Source: Candidatus Bathyarchaeota archaeon
Lineage (GTDB): Archaea > Thermoproteota > Bathyarchaeia > Bathyarchaeales > Bathycorpusculaceae
Assembly (NCBI GenBank): GCA_026014845.1
Contig: JAOZHM010000261.1
Span: 1 to 5,579, forward strand
Reading direction: 5' to 3'
Length of the DNA: 5,579 nucleotides
In this document: positions 1 to 5,579 of the stretch, one piece after another
How the letters are laid out: every line of letters starts with the position of its first letter
Position numbering within the stretch: position 1 is the stretch's first letter
Notes under the pieces: generated by a model
Seen by the model: the letters and a program-made list of their open reading frames with translations, nothing else
Told to the model about the DNA's origin: nothing
Databases searched by the model: none
Program-made: the position numbers and the translations under genes

Positions 1-1460
1 ATTCTGAACTAAACGCTAGAACTAACAAACTCGCTAACGGATTGTTAGACATGGGTTTACGTAAAGGCGACCGCGTTGCGGTCATGCTTTTCAACTGCGC
101 GGAGTTCGTCGAAATCTACTGCGCCTTTGCCAAAGCCGGGCTGGTGGTTACGCCTGTTAGCTGGCGTTACATTGGAAGAGAAATAGAGTATGTTGTTGAC
201 GACTCAGACGCAAAAGCCATGATTATCTCTAAAGAGTTTGTTGACACAATAAATCAGCTTCACCCGAAATTCAGTAAAATTGACAGAAAAAACTACATAC
301 TTGTCGGTGAAACAACCTCTGAGGGCTACGTAAATTATGAGGACCTGATTGCAAACTCCCCTGATCATAAGCCCGATGTGAAGGTTGACAGCAAGGATAC
401 GTGGGCTCAAATTTACACTTCTGGCACCACAGGTTTTCCGAAGGGTGTTGTTCGATCTCACGAGTCTTACGCTGCGTTTTTCTTGGTCAACGCTGTGGAT
501 TTCGGTTTTTCAGAGAAGGACAATGGAATGATCATCATGCCCCTCTTTCATGTAAACTCAACCTTTTATGGGCTTCTGTTCCCCTACATCGGTGCGTCTC
601 TATTTGTTGGCAGAGACAAGGGTTTCGATCCTGAGGAGTTGCTGAGCATTGTGGACAGAGAGAAAATCACCTTCATCTCACTGATTCCAACCCACTACAG
701 TCTCATTTTGGAAGTTCCAGAAGAGACCCGTCGACGTTTCGACACAAGTTCGTTGCGCAAGCTGTTATGTTCCTCTGCTCCTGCTAGAAGCAAGATAAAA
801 CGTCGAATCTTGGAATGTTTCCCTAGCGTTGAGTTGTATGAAGCCTATGGCTCCACCGAGGCTGGACTGGTTACTATACTCAAGCCTGAAGACCAGCTTA
901 GAAAAATCGGTTCAATGGGCAGAGAGTGCTTGGGAGTGGACTTGATCAAGCTTTTGGACGAGAATGGGCGTGAAGTTGGAATCGGAGAAATTGGAGAGCT
1001 TTACTCTAGAGGTCCAATGATGTTTGATGAGTATAACAAGTTGCCTGAAAAAACTGAAGCCTCGTTTAGAGGCGATTTCTTCAGTGCTGGCGACCTTGTT
1101 AGGCGTGATGAAGAGCGCTACTATTACATTGTGGACCGCAAGGACAACATGATAATCACTGGAGGTGAACATGTCTATCCCTCAGAGGTTGAAGAAGTAA
1201 TCTCCCAGCATCCCAAGGTTCGCGACGTTGCTGTGGTGGGTCTTCCAGATGATAAGTGGGGTGAAGCCGTTACAGCGGTCGTTGTTTTAAAGGAAGGTGA
1301 AATAGCAACCGAGGGAGAGATCATTGAATGGTGTAGGGGCAAGATAGCCGGGTACAAAAAACCTAAAAGAGTGATATTCATAAGCTATTCGGAAATGCCT
1401 AGAACTGCAACAGGAAAGATTTTACATAGAGAACTTAGGGAGAAATATGGTCAACTCTAA
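1..1460 (+). CDS. AMP-forming acyl-CoA synthetase (acyl-CoA ligase), 5' end cut by window edge
   Basis: This enzyme of the adenylate-forming (ANL) superfamily activates a carboxylic acid with ATP to an acyl-adenylate and then forms the CoA thioester in the cytoplasm. The frame is open to the left edge (first full codon at base 3). The TTG at 42 and ATG at 51 are internal, because the codons before them encode SELNARTNKLANG, which continues into the usual family N-terminal motif. About 485 residues are visible, so some 30-50 are probably missing. The signatures appear in order: the phosphate-binding loop YTSGTTGFPKG (bases 414-446), YEAYGSTEAG (837-866), the ribose-binding aspartate in SAGDLVRRD (1083-1109), the hinge and A8 region VDRKDNMIITGG (1131-1166), and the catalytic lysine in PRTATGKILHREL (Lys codon 1416-1418). 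All key residues are present and the C-terminus is complete. The substrate cannot be read from sequence; medium- or branched-chain, aromatic or carnitine-like acids are all possible. The family call is firm. Confidence 0.95.
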   Translation, partial: SELNARTNKLANGLLDMGLRKGDRVAVMLFNCAEFVEIYCAFAKAGLVVTPVSWRYIGREIEYVVDDSDAKAMIISKEFVDTINQLHPKFSKIDRKNYILVGETTSEGYVNYEDLIANSPDHKPDVKVDSKDTWAQIYTSGTTGFPKGVVRSHESYAAFFLVNAVDFGFSEKDNGMIIMPLFHVNSTFYGLLFPYIGASLFVGRDKGFDPEELLSIVDREKITFISLIPTHYSLILEVPEETRRRFDTSSLRKLLCSSAPARSKIKRRILECFPSVELYEAYGSTEAGLVTILKPEDQLRKIGSMGRECLGVDLIKLLDENGREVGIGEIGELYSRGPMMFDEYNKLPEKTEASFRGDFFSAGDLVRRDEERYYYIVDRKDNMIITGGEHVYPSEVEEVISQHPKVRDVAVVGLPDDKWGEAVTAVVVLKEGEIATEGEIIEWCRGKIAGYKKPKRVIFISYSEMPRTATGKILHRELREKYGQL

Positions 1461-1486
1461 ATGCTGCCTATTATGATTGCTTGAAA

Positions 1487-1492
1487 GGTGAG
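1487..1492 (+). promoter_or_regulatory. Ribosome-binding site GGTGAG for the zinc-ribbon gene
   Basis: GGTGAG lies 9 bases before the ATG at 1502 and matches the archaeal anti-Shine-Dalgarno sequence. It favours 1502 over the TTG at 1481, which precedes it, and the ATG at 1493, which abuts it. Confidence 0.6.
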
Positions 1493-1501
1493 ATGAGAAA
1501 A

Positions 1502-1723
1502 ATGCCTTATTGCAGACGATGTGGAGTCGAGTTACCTAAAGACTCGAGATTCTGTCCCGCCTGCGGGACCCATGTGTTTTCCCCGAGGGACTGGAAGACT
1601 GATTGCAGAGATAAAGACCAGAAGCATAACAATCCGTCGATAAGCCCTCTAGTTTCTGAAATGAGCTATGTCAAGGTTTTCAGGTATGTCTCCAGTTTTG
1701 TTTTCACTCGGTATTCGTCGTAG
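1502..1723 (+). CDS. Small zinc-ribbon protein
   Basis: This is a 73-residue protein beginning with a compact zinc ribbon: Cys4 and Cys7 in YCRRCG, then Cys18 and Cys21 in FCPACG. The four cysteines probably bind one structural zinc ion. Such ribbons are common at the N-terminus of archaeal proteins, often ahead of a membrane or regulatory domain. Here no recognisable domain follows: residues 25-73 are polar, then weakly hydrophobic, with no clear membrane segment. The gene starts 41 bases after the acyl-CoA ligase and may share its transcript. Its last 58 bases run antisense through the end of the BcrB-like gene, so the tail sequence is constrained by that gene and may not be functional. It could be a genuine short protein or the surviving head of a longer one. 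Function is unknown; the ribbon itself is clear. Confidence 0.6.
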   Translation: MPYCRRCGVELPKDSRFCPACGTHVFSPRDWKTDCRDKDQKHNNPSISPLVSEMSYVKVFRYVSSFVFTRYSS

Positions 1724-2877
1724 TTTCTCCAGTCTGTCGAGTCTACATCTAGTATTAGGCTCGAAACTCCCGTCATCTCCTGAACTTTCTTCTTCACCAC
1801 GGTTTCTCCTATCGTCATCATCCTACAACCCCAATTCGTTGGCAAGATAACACCATTTGCCCGAAAATCCCTCACCAAACCCGCGATCAATTCTATTCTC
1901 CCTTCTATGGCGCAGTTTGACATGTTTGATAAGTGTTTTCGGGCCAAGCTCTCATAGGGCTTTGAAGGGTCAAGGCTTCCAGTCCAAACATGTGAAAAAG
2001 TCTCTGCAACCACAACTGCTCCCAAGCTTCTCAGATACGGAAACATCTGAAGGTCAAACCATAAAGGAAGGTTATCCCAAACCAAACGGTACTTCTCGTC
2101 TTCAACAACTCCTATACCCTGTTTAACCATCTGTTCAAGCTCGGCGCAAAGCCTTTCATAAAAATCCACAGCTTGCTCTGTCCCAGGAATGCAGAGTATA
2201 AAATAGACCGCGGAAAAGGCTTCCCTAGCTCCCATGGGAGCTGGAACCTTTTTTCTATAATCCTGAATCTTAAGCCAAAGTTCACTTGCCCTACTTGAAA
2301 GTTCCAAAGTTTTTCTAAGCTTGCCTTCATCAAGCCCAATCCCAGAATGCTTTTCGAGCAGACTGATCAAGTCTTCAAGCTGAGAAACATAATGCTGAAT
2401 GTAATAATCCGGCAGATTTTCTGCATTCGCACTCTCAACATTGTAGGGAACATCTAACAGAAGAAACGGTTTTTTGAAAATTCGACTAGCAACCTGAAAC
2501 CATTTCAGATGCGTATCACAAGCACACGTCGAAGCGACCAAAATGTCTGGTCTCGGTATTCCACCCTCAGGCAGATTCTCCCCATCAAAGAGGGAGCCAA
2601 GCACACACCTCGGGTACGAGCATAAGTCCTTTGAAAAACCTTTTCTCTCAGCCAACTCACACAACGGAACCGAAACCCTTCTGGCAGCACACAAGGAAGC
2701 ATAGCTTTCAGGCCACACAGGAATAATGTCCATTGCAAGAATGATTTCCACCGGAAACGTGGAGGCCACCCATGCCACAAGCTTTCCTTCCTCTCTTGCT
2801 TTGTGGGCCACCTCATAGAAGGGCTTAACATAGTTCCGATAGAAACCCCTAAGCGTTTCAAGTCTTCTCTCGCTCAT
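1666..2877 (-). CDS. 2-hydroxyacyl-CoA dehydratase / benzoyl-CoA reductase family, BcrB-like subunit
   Basis: This 403-residue protein belongs to the HgdB/BcrB family (2-hydroxyglutaryl-CoA dehydratase D-component). These subunits carry a [4Fe-4S] cluster and use strongly reducing single electrons to dehydrate 2-hydroxyacyl-CoA or reduce an aromatic acyl-CoA ring. It resembles BcrB/BzdO more than BcrC: CSYPRCVLG (Cys86), a STCACDTHLKWF segment (Cys118, Cys120), EEKYRLVW-like text around residues 260-267, NWGC (Cys351) and a C-terminal DVDSTDWRNYDEYRVKTKLE stretch. Cys86, Cys120 and Cys351 are the likely cluster ligands; Cys91 and Cys118 are extra. Length fits the family (about 380-440). The gene starts 5 bases after the stop of the BcrC-like gene, so the two are surely co-expressed and form a heterodimer. 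The ATG at 2877 is supported by GGAGG 10 bases upstream. Whether the reaction is dehydration or ring reduction cannot be decided. Confidence 0.92.
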   Translation of the reverse strand: MSERRLETLRGFYRNYVKPFYEVAHKAREEGKLVAWVASTFPVEIILAMDIIPVWPESYASLCAARRVSVPLCELAERKGFSKDLCSYPRCVLGSLFDGENLPEGGIPRPDILVASTCACDTHLKWFQVASRIFKKPFLLLDVPYNVESANAENLPDYYIQHYVSQLEDLISLLEKHSGIGLDEGKLRKTLELSSRASELWLKIQDYRKKVPAPMGAREAFSAVYFILCIPGTEQAVDFYERLCAELEQMVKQGIGVVEDEKYRLVWDNLPLWFDLQMFPYLRSLGAVVVAETFSHVWTGSLDPSKPYESLARKHLSNMSNCAIEGRIELIAGLVRDFRANGVILPTNWGCRMMTIGETVVKKKVQEMTGVSSLILDVDSTDWRNYDEYRVKTKLETYLKTLT

Positions 2878-2882
2878 TTCGG

Positions 2883-3998
2883 TTATTCCTCCAACATCTC
2901 AATAAAGGCTTCAATCCTTGTCCTGAGCTGTGCAATCCCGCTCAGAGAATGCTCCCACTCAAGACACGAAACCGGTAAGCCCTCGTTCTCTCTTAGTTCT
3001 TCAGCCAGTAAGGGCGCATCAAAAGAATGAACATCACAAGACTTCAGGGAAAAAATCAGGACCCCTTCAACATCAAAAAGCTTCACCATCTCCCTCACAT
3101 GTTTGAACCTTTCCTCAGAAGAATACATGAAAGGGCACGGAATCTTACACAAGTATCTCTCGGCAATAGCCATCGTAGAGTCTCCATTCTCCCTCACCAA
3201 ATTCCAAAAGTACCGTGAACCAGTGCAAAGGTCGTCAGCAACAACGCAACCACGAACACTTTCAATAAGCCTAAACAGTTCAGAGTTTCCCATAACGCTG
3301 CCCGAAACAAGAAGCCTCACACCTTTTTCGGGTAGGTCTTCACGCTTCTCATTTTCTTCAAGTAACACACGCAGAAGCTTGTTATGCTCATCCTTCGGAA
3401 TCATCATGCTTGACAACACAATCTCAAGAGCTTCACTTCCAGACACCAATGGAGGACTCCGCTTTCTCAGCTCGTAAACACTTTTTAGTAGCCGCCTGTT
3501 CTCATTAAAAATCCCAATGGCATCCTTAAGATTCTCTTCAGAAATCTCAACATCAAATTCCTTCGTTAACCATTCTTTAAACCTTTCAAGCTCTTCGTAG
3601 AAGAATTTTATGGCGTTTTCTGTGGAGCTGTGGGGAGTGTTTATGAAATACGTTTTATTAATTGCTGTGCAGTGCCTCCAGAGATCGTAAATCTTATTTT
3701 GGTTATCACAAGAGTTCGAAACAACATAGCCATCTAAGAGACGGTATTCTCCTTTTAAGGCTTCGTCAAAACAGCATTTGGCAAAGGAACAAACATTTAC
3801 TGGTAGATAAACGTCAGCTAACTTTGGAGGTTCAAGGCTTCCAAGGACTCTGATCGGAAGAATCTCCCCGGCATAGATGATTTCTTCTGGCGTGTAGGAG
3901 CAAGCATATCCTAAAACAGGCTTGTTTTGATGTTTCCATCCTTTGATGAACTTGTTTTCTACGGAAATCAAGTTTCTAAACTGCTCTAGTATTTCCAT
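2883..3998 (-). CDS. 2-hydroxyacyl-CoA dehydratase / benzoyl-CoA reductase family, BcrC-like subunit
   Basis: This 371-residue protein is the partner of the BcrB-like subunit and a second member of the same iron-sulfur family, closest in character to BcrC/BzdN. Visible landmarks are GYACSYTPEEIIYAGEILPIR (residues 30-50), the substrate-side start of the fold; VNVCSFAKCC (Cys70, Cys75, Cys76); SNSCDNQNKIYDLWR (Cys97); a family-typical core around EIVLSSMMIP; and the C-terminal block FSLKSCDVHSFDAPLL (Cys321), SCLEWEHS and QLRTRIEAFIEML. Cys70, Cys97 and Cys321 are the probable [4Fe-4S] ligands. The gene order, BcrC-like then BcrB-like, matches bcrCB and bzdNO in known benzoyl-CoA reductase operons, but no activator subunits accompany them here. 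The ATG at 3998 has only a weak GGAAG upstream, and no better start is available. The family is certain; the substrate and whether it is a reductase or a dehydratase are not. Confidence 0.92.
   Translation of the reverse strand: MEILEQFRNLISVENKFIKGWKHQNKPVLGYACSYTPEEIIYAGEILPIRVLGSLEPPKLADVYLPVNVCSFAKCCFDEALKGEYRLLDGYVVSNSCDNQNKIYDLWRHCTAINKTYFINTPHSSTENAIKFFYEELERFKEWLTKEFDVEISEENLKDAIGIFNENRRLLKSVYELRKRSPPLVSGSEALEIVLSSMMIPKDEHNKLLRVLLEENEKREDLPEKGVRLLVSGSVMGNSELFRLIESVRGCVVADDLCTGSRYFWNLVRENGDSTMAIAERYLCKIPCPFMYSSEERFKHVREMVKLFDVEGVLIFSLKSCDVHSFDAPLLAEELRENEGLPVSCLEWEHSLSGIAQLRTRIEAFIEMLEE
2888..2892 (-). promoter_or_regulatory. Ribosome-binding site GGAGG of the BcrB-like gene
   Basis: Read on the minus strand, GGAGG lies 10 bases before the ATG at 2877 and inside the last codons of the upstream BcrC-like gene (Leu-Glu-Glu-stop). 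This fixes the start and indicates translational coupling of the two subunits. Confidence 0.7.
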
Positions 3999-4131
3999 GA
4001 AACTTCCGTCTCTCAGCTTTAGCGTTAAATAGACTCATTCTTTTAATGTTTTTCACAACTTTAGAGTGGAAGCTTCATACAAAATGTCGTCTAAGCCTTA
4101 GGGAACAGAGCAAACGTATACACAAAAACCC
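3999..4131. other. Intergenic spacer upstream of the dehydratase/reductase pair
   Basis: These 133 bases separate the dehydrogenase stop from the BcrC-like start. On the minus strand the dehydrogenase stop is followed at once by GGGTTTTTG, a short T-run that could act as an archaeal terminator. The spacer also holds two small perfect palindromes, GAAGCTTC at 4069-4076 and CTAAGCCTTAG at 4091-4101, and a weak promoter candidate. No small open frame or RNA is evident. Confidence 0.5.
4039..4056 (-). promoter_or_regulatory. Candidate archaeal promoter (BRE/TATA-like) for the dehydratase/reductase pair
   Basis: On the minus strand, GTGAAAAA (purine-rich, BRE-like) is followed by CATTAAAAGA, an imperfect TATA-like box. 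A start of transcription about 25 bases downstream would fall near 4018, giving a leader of about 20 bases before the ATG at 3998. An alternative box, TATTTAA at 4024-4030, would give an almost leaderless transcript. Both matches are weak. Confidence 0.3.
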
Positions 4132-5088
4132 TTAACGTCGACTTAAATAAGTGTTCTCCGAACTCTTCAACAGTTTGGTCAGAACATCATTCACAGGCGT
4201 CTGAATCCCGTGTCGTTTTCCATAGGTCACAATAGCTCCGCTGAGGAAGTCAACTTCAGTACGCCTTTTATTCTCAACATCCACTGACATGGAGGGCTTA
4301 TGAGCACCACCCTTCTCGAGATAACTAATGAATCTGTTCAGCGCGTCTTCACCGAAATCGTAACCATCTGCTTTCGCCACTGCCAACCCCTCCTCCAACA
4401 CCTTCACACTCAAACCACGACTGCGCTCAAACTCCATCGCTTCCTTCATGGTCTGCCCAGTCAAAGCACAAACAGAACACAACGCAGAGTTCAAGATCGT
4501 CTTTTCCCAAACGTGCCTTTTAATATCTGATGCTTCCTCGGTTGCCAACCCACAACTTGTCATTATACCCGCAATGTGCTTAGTTGTCTCATCAGTCCTG
4601 TATAGTCCTTTCTGAAAGGCACCAATGTAATTAGGAGGTTGAAACCAATTCATCCTCACATCCCCAGGACCATCCAAATTCCCAGCGTAATTAACAACCA
4701 CACGATAAGTAGTCTTGATTCCCAAAGTCTCGGCAATTAAGCACTCATTGTCCATTCCGTTCTGAAAACTAACAAACCTCATTCTAGGTGTGAACACGGG
4801 CTTAAGCTCAGCCAAAACACTCTTCAGAAAACAAGCCTTCGTTGCAACAAAAACAATGTCAGGCTCAAACTTAGCTAATTCAGCCAACGAACCAACGGCT
4901 TTGTCAACCCGGGCAGACAGCTTCCTAATGCCAGAAACCCTCAAACCATCTTTCTTGACCTTAGCCAAAAGCTCCTTGGCGATATCCTCCACAACCACAT
5001 CCGCTCCACCCTTAGCCAAATGAGCGGCTAAAATAGATCCAACGGGACCCAAACCGATAATCCCAATTGTCGGCTTGTCCACAGTCAT
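4132..5088 (-). CDS. Ketopantoate reductase (ApbA/PanE) family NAD(P)H dehydrogenase
   Basis: This protein has 318 residues from the ATG at 5088; a TTG at 5094 would add two. The family reduces 2-oxo acids such as 2-dehydropantoate to the hydroxy acid using NAD(P)H. Numbering from the TTG, it has an N-terminal Rossmann fold with GLGPVG (14-19), QNGMDNE (Asn112, equivalent to the conserved substrate-region Asn), the catalytic-lysine motif WEKTILN (Lys198, Asn202), and HKPSMSVDVENKRRTEVDFL (Ser268, Asp272, Glu280). All expected active-site residues are present and the length is normal (about 300-320). The end of the second strand reads VVVEDIAKE; acidic Glu36/Asp37 there suggest NADH preference rather than NADPH. 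The gene lies between an unrelated operon end and the dehydratase pair, with its own TATA-like box. It may make pantoate for CoA, but many members of this family act on other oxo acids, so panE is not assigned. No strong Shine-Dalgarno sequence is seen, so the exact start is uncertain. Confidence 0.85.
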   Translation of the reverse strand: MTVDKPTIGIIGLGPVGSILAAHLAKGGADVVVEDIAKELLAKVKKDGLRVSGIRKLSARVDKAVGSLAELAKFEPDIVFVATKACFLKSVLAELKPVFTPRMRFVSFQNGMDNECLIAETLGIKTTYRVVVNYAGNLDGPGDVRMNWFQPPNYIGAFQKGLYRTDETTKHIAGIMTSCGLATEEASDIKRHVWEKTILNSALCSVCALTGQTMKEAMEFERSRGLSVKVLEEGLAVAKADGYDFGEDALNRFISYLEKGGAHKPSMSVDVENKRRTEVDFLSGAIVTYGKRHGIQTPVNDVLTKLLKSSENTYLSRR

Positions 5089-5120
5089 ATCCAATCCCGC
5101 AACTACACTAGATCATACGT

Positions 5121-5128
5121 TACTTAAA
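5121..5128 (-). promoter_or_regulatory. TATA-like box (TTTAAGTA) of the dehydrogenase gene
   Basis: On the minus strand TTTAAGTA differs by one base from the archaeal consensus TTTAAATA. Its centre lies about 25 bases before position 5099, so the transcript would begin roughly 11 bases ahead of the ATG at 5088. The short leader agrees with the lack of a strong Shine-Dalgarno sequence. Confidence 0.4.
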
Positions 5129-5147
5129 AAGAATATTTTAGAAGAAA
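5126..5147 (-). terminator. Possible T-rich terminator of the unknown-gene operon
   Basis: Just after the TAG stop at 5149 the minus strand is rich in T, with CTTTCTTCT and then TTCTTTTT, and forms no stable hairpin. Archaeal termination commonly uses such oligo-T tracts. It overlaps the edge of the TATA-like box of the next gene. Confidence 0.3.
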
Positions 5148-5148
5148 G

Positions 5149-5511
5149 CTATACTTGGGGTTTTTTAGCCTTTGGATTTTCCCTTTCATTTTTCAGAATT
5201 GCCGCCAGCATGTTCTTGAATATTTTCATGTCGGAAGCATTCACTATTGGAATTTGAAGACTCTTGTCAACCTCAAACATCTTTTCGTATTTCGGAAACT
5301 CTGCATAGCAAACCTGACTTATTGGAAACTCTTTATTTTTAATTTCGTGTTCGAAGGATTTCTCATAAACTTCCAGGCATAACAGGTAGCCGTCCACCCA
5401 GTAAAGCCTGCTCATTCCATAGGTTGTAGCGCACCACGCTAAGTCCTTAAAGGAACGTTTATCCAAGCCTAATACACTAATCTTTCGAGTGGGAACAATT
5501 TCTACATCCAT
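5149..5511 (-). CDS. Protein of unknown function (120 residues)
   Basis: I do not recognise this family. From the ATG at 5511 the protein begins MDVEIVPTRKISVLGLDKRS and has 120 residues. It is soluble, with no signal peptide or membrane segment. It has an aromatic-rich middle (GMSRLYWVDGYLLCLEVYE), two to three isolated cysteines without a metal motif, and a C-terminal stretch (SDMKIFKNMLAAILKNERE) likely to be helical, followed by a basic tail ending KAKKPQV. A GTG at 5520 would add three residues, but the GGTGA that overlaps that GTG sits 5 bases before the ATG at 5511, so ATG is preferred. The stop of an upstream gene lies inside this ribosome-binding site, so the two are co-translated and probably functionally linked. 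Reality as a gene is supported by length, start context and absence of a competing frame. Confidence 0.65.
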   Translation of the reverse strand: MDVEIVPTRKISVLGLDKRSFKDLAWCATTYGMSRLYWVDGYLLCLEVYEKSFEHEIKNKEFPISQVCYAEFPKYEKMFEVDKSLQIPIVNASDMKIFKNMLAAILKNERENPKAKKPQV

Positions 5512-5516
5512 GTCTT

Positions 5517-5521
5517 TCACC
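5517..5521 (-). promoter_or_regulatory. Ribosome-binding site GGTGA of the 120-residue gene
   Basis: The minus strand reads AGAGGGTGAAAGACATG. GGTGA sits 5 bases before the ATG at 5511, and its TGA is also the stop codon of the upstream partial gene, a stop/Shine-Dalgarno overlap typical of tightly packed operons. Confidence 0.6.
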
Positions 5522-5579
5522 CTCTGAAAGGAGTAGTCACAACCTCTTTAGCCTTATGGCTTATTTTCGGTCCAAGTCC
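5517..5579 (-). CDS. C-terminal end of a gene continuing beyond the right edge
   Basis: On the minus strand one frame is open from the window edge for 20 codons (GLGPKISHKAKEVVTTPFRG) and stops at TGA 5519-5517. The other two frames both have stops within this stretch. The stop falls inside the ribosome-binding site of the next gene, which is the usual arrangement for an operon neighbour. The piece is too short to identify the protein, and an open frame of this length could occur by chance. Confidence 0.45.
   Translation of the reverse strand, partial: GLGPKISHKAKEVVTTPFRG

Noticed and set aside
42..53. TTG at 42 or ATG at 51 as the true start of the acyl-CoA ligase
   Set aside because: The frame is open to the left edge, and the 13 codons before the TTG encode residues expected from the ligase N-terminal region, so the gene starts outside the window.
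1461..1484. Tiny frame MLPIMIA directly after the ligase stop
   Set aside because: It has only seven codons and no ribosome-binding site of its own, so it is probably chance.
2505..2861. Minus-strand open frame of 118 codons inside the BcrB-like gene
   Set aside because: It is a shifted-frame shadow of the BcrB-like gene, has no recognisable motif, and the main frame holds all family signatures.
3103..3477. Plus-strand open frame of 124 codons opposite the BcrC-like gene
   Set aside because: It is antisense to a clear conserved gene, is serine/arginine-rich low-information sequence, and has no supporting start context.
5155..5382. Plus-strand open frame of 75 codons opposite the 120-residue gene, rich in phenylalanine and leucine
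   Set aside because: The apparent membrane-like character comes from the antisense of lysine/glutamate-rich codons; the minus-strand frame is longer and has a strong ribosome-binding site.
1..5579. CRISPR arrays, tRNA/rRNA genes, insertion-sequence ends or long repeats
   Set aside because: Read on both strands, no spaced direct repeats, cloverleaf-like sequences, transposase fragments or terminal inverted repeats were found; nearly all the window is protein-coding.

Overview
The window looks archaeal, but not decisively so. GC is moderate. Two start sites carry the GGTGA-type Shine-Dalgarno sequence common in archaea. A TATA-like box (TTTAAGTA) lies where an archaeal promoter would place transcription just ahead of a gene, and I saw no convincing bacterial -35/-10 pair. 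The gene content (an acyl-CoA ligase, a paired benzoyl-CoA-reductase/2-hydroxyacyl-CoA-dehydratase-type iron-sulfur enzyme, and a ketopantoate-reductase-family dehydrogenase) fits an anaerobic, acyl-CoA-metabolising archaeon of the Bathyarchaeia kind. An anaerobic bacterium is not excluded, and I cannot assign a species.

Layout. Plus strand: an AMP-forming acyl-CoA ligase, cut by the left edge and ending at 1460, is followed after 41 bases by a small zinc-ribbon protein (1502-1723). Every other gene is on the minus strand. Reading leftwards from the right edge they are: the last 20 codons of a gene that continues outside the window (5517-5579); an unrecognised 120-residue protein whose ribosome-binding site contains the stop of that gene (5149-5511); a short spacer with a TATA-like box; a ketopantoate-reductase-family dehydrogenase (4132-5088); a 133-base spacer with a weak promoter candidate; and two subunits of a BcrC/BcrB-like enzyme (2883-3998 and 1666-2877), tightly coupled with a 5-base gap. 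The BcrB-like gene and the zinc-ribbon gene converge and overlap tail to tail by 58 bases.

How they may work together. The ligase would convert a carboxylic acid to its CoA thioester. The two-subunit iron-sulfur enzyme would carry out a low-potential, radical-type reduction or dehydration of an acyl-CoA. The dehydrogenase would interconvert a 2-oxo acid (or related oxo compound) and its hydroxy form. No single pathway can be proven from the sequence. The ATP-dependent activator that such enzymes normally need (HgdC or BcrA/BcrD type) is absent from both sides of the pair in this window. That absence, and an extra cysteine at the same place in both subunits, are the points most worth a second look. 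No RNA gene, CRISPR array, insertion sequence or long repeat was seen.
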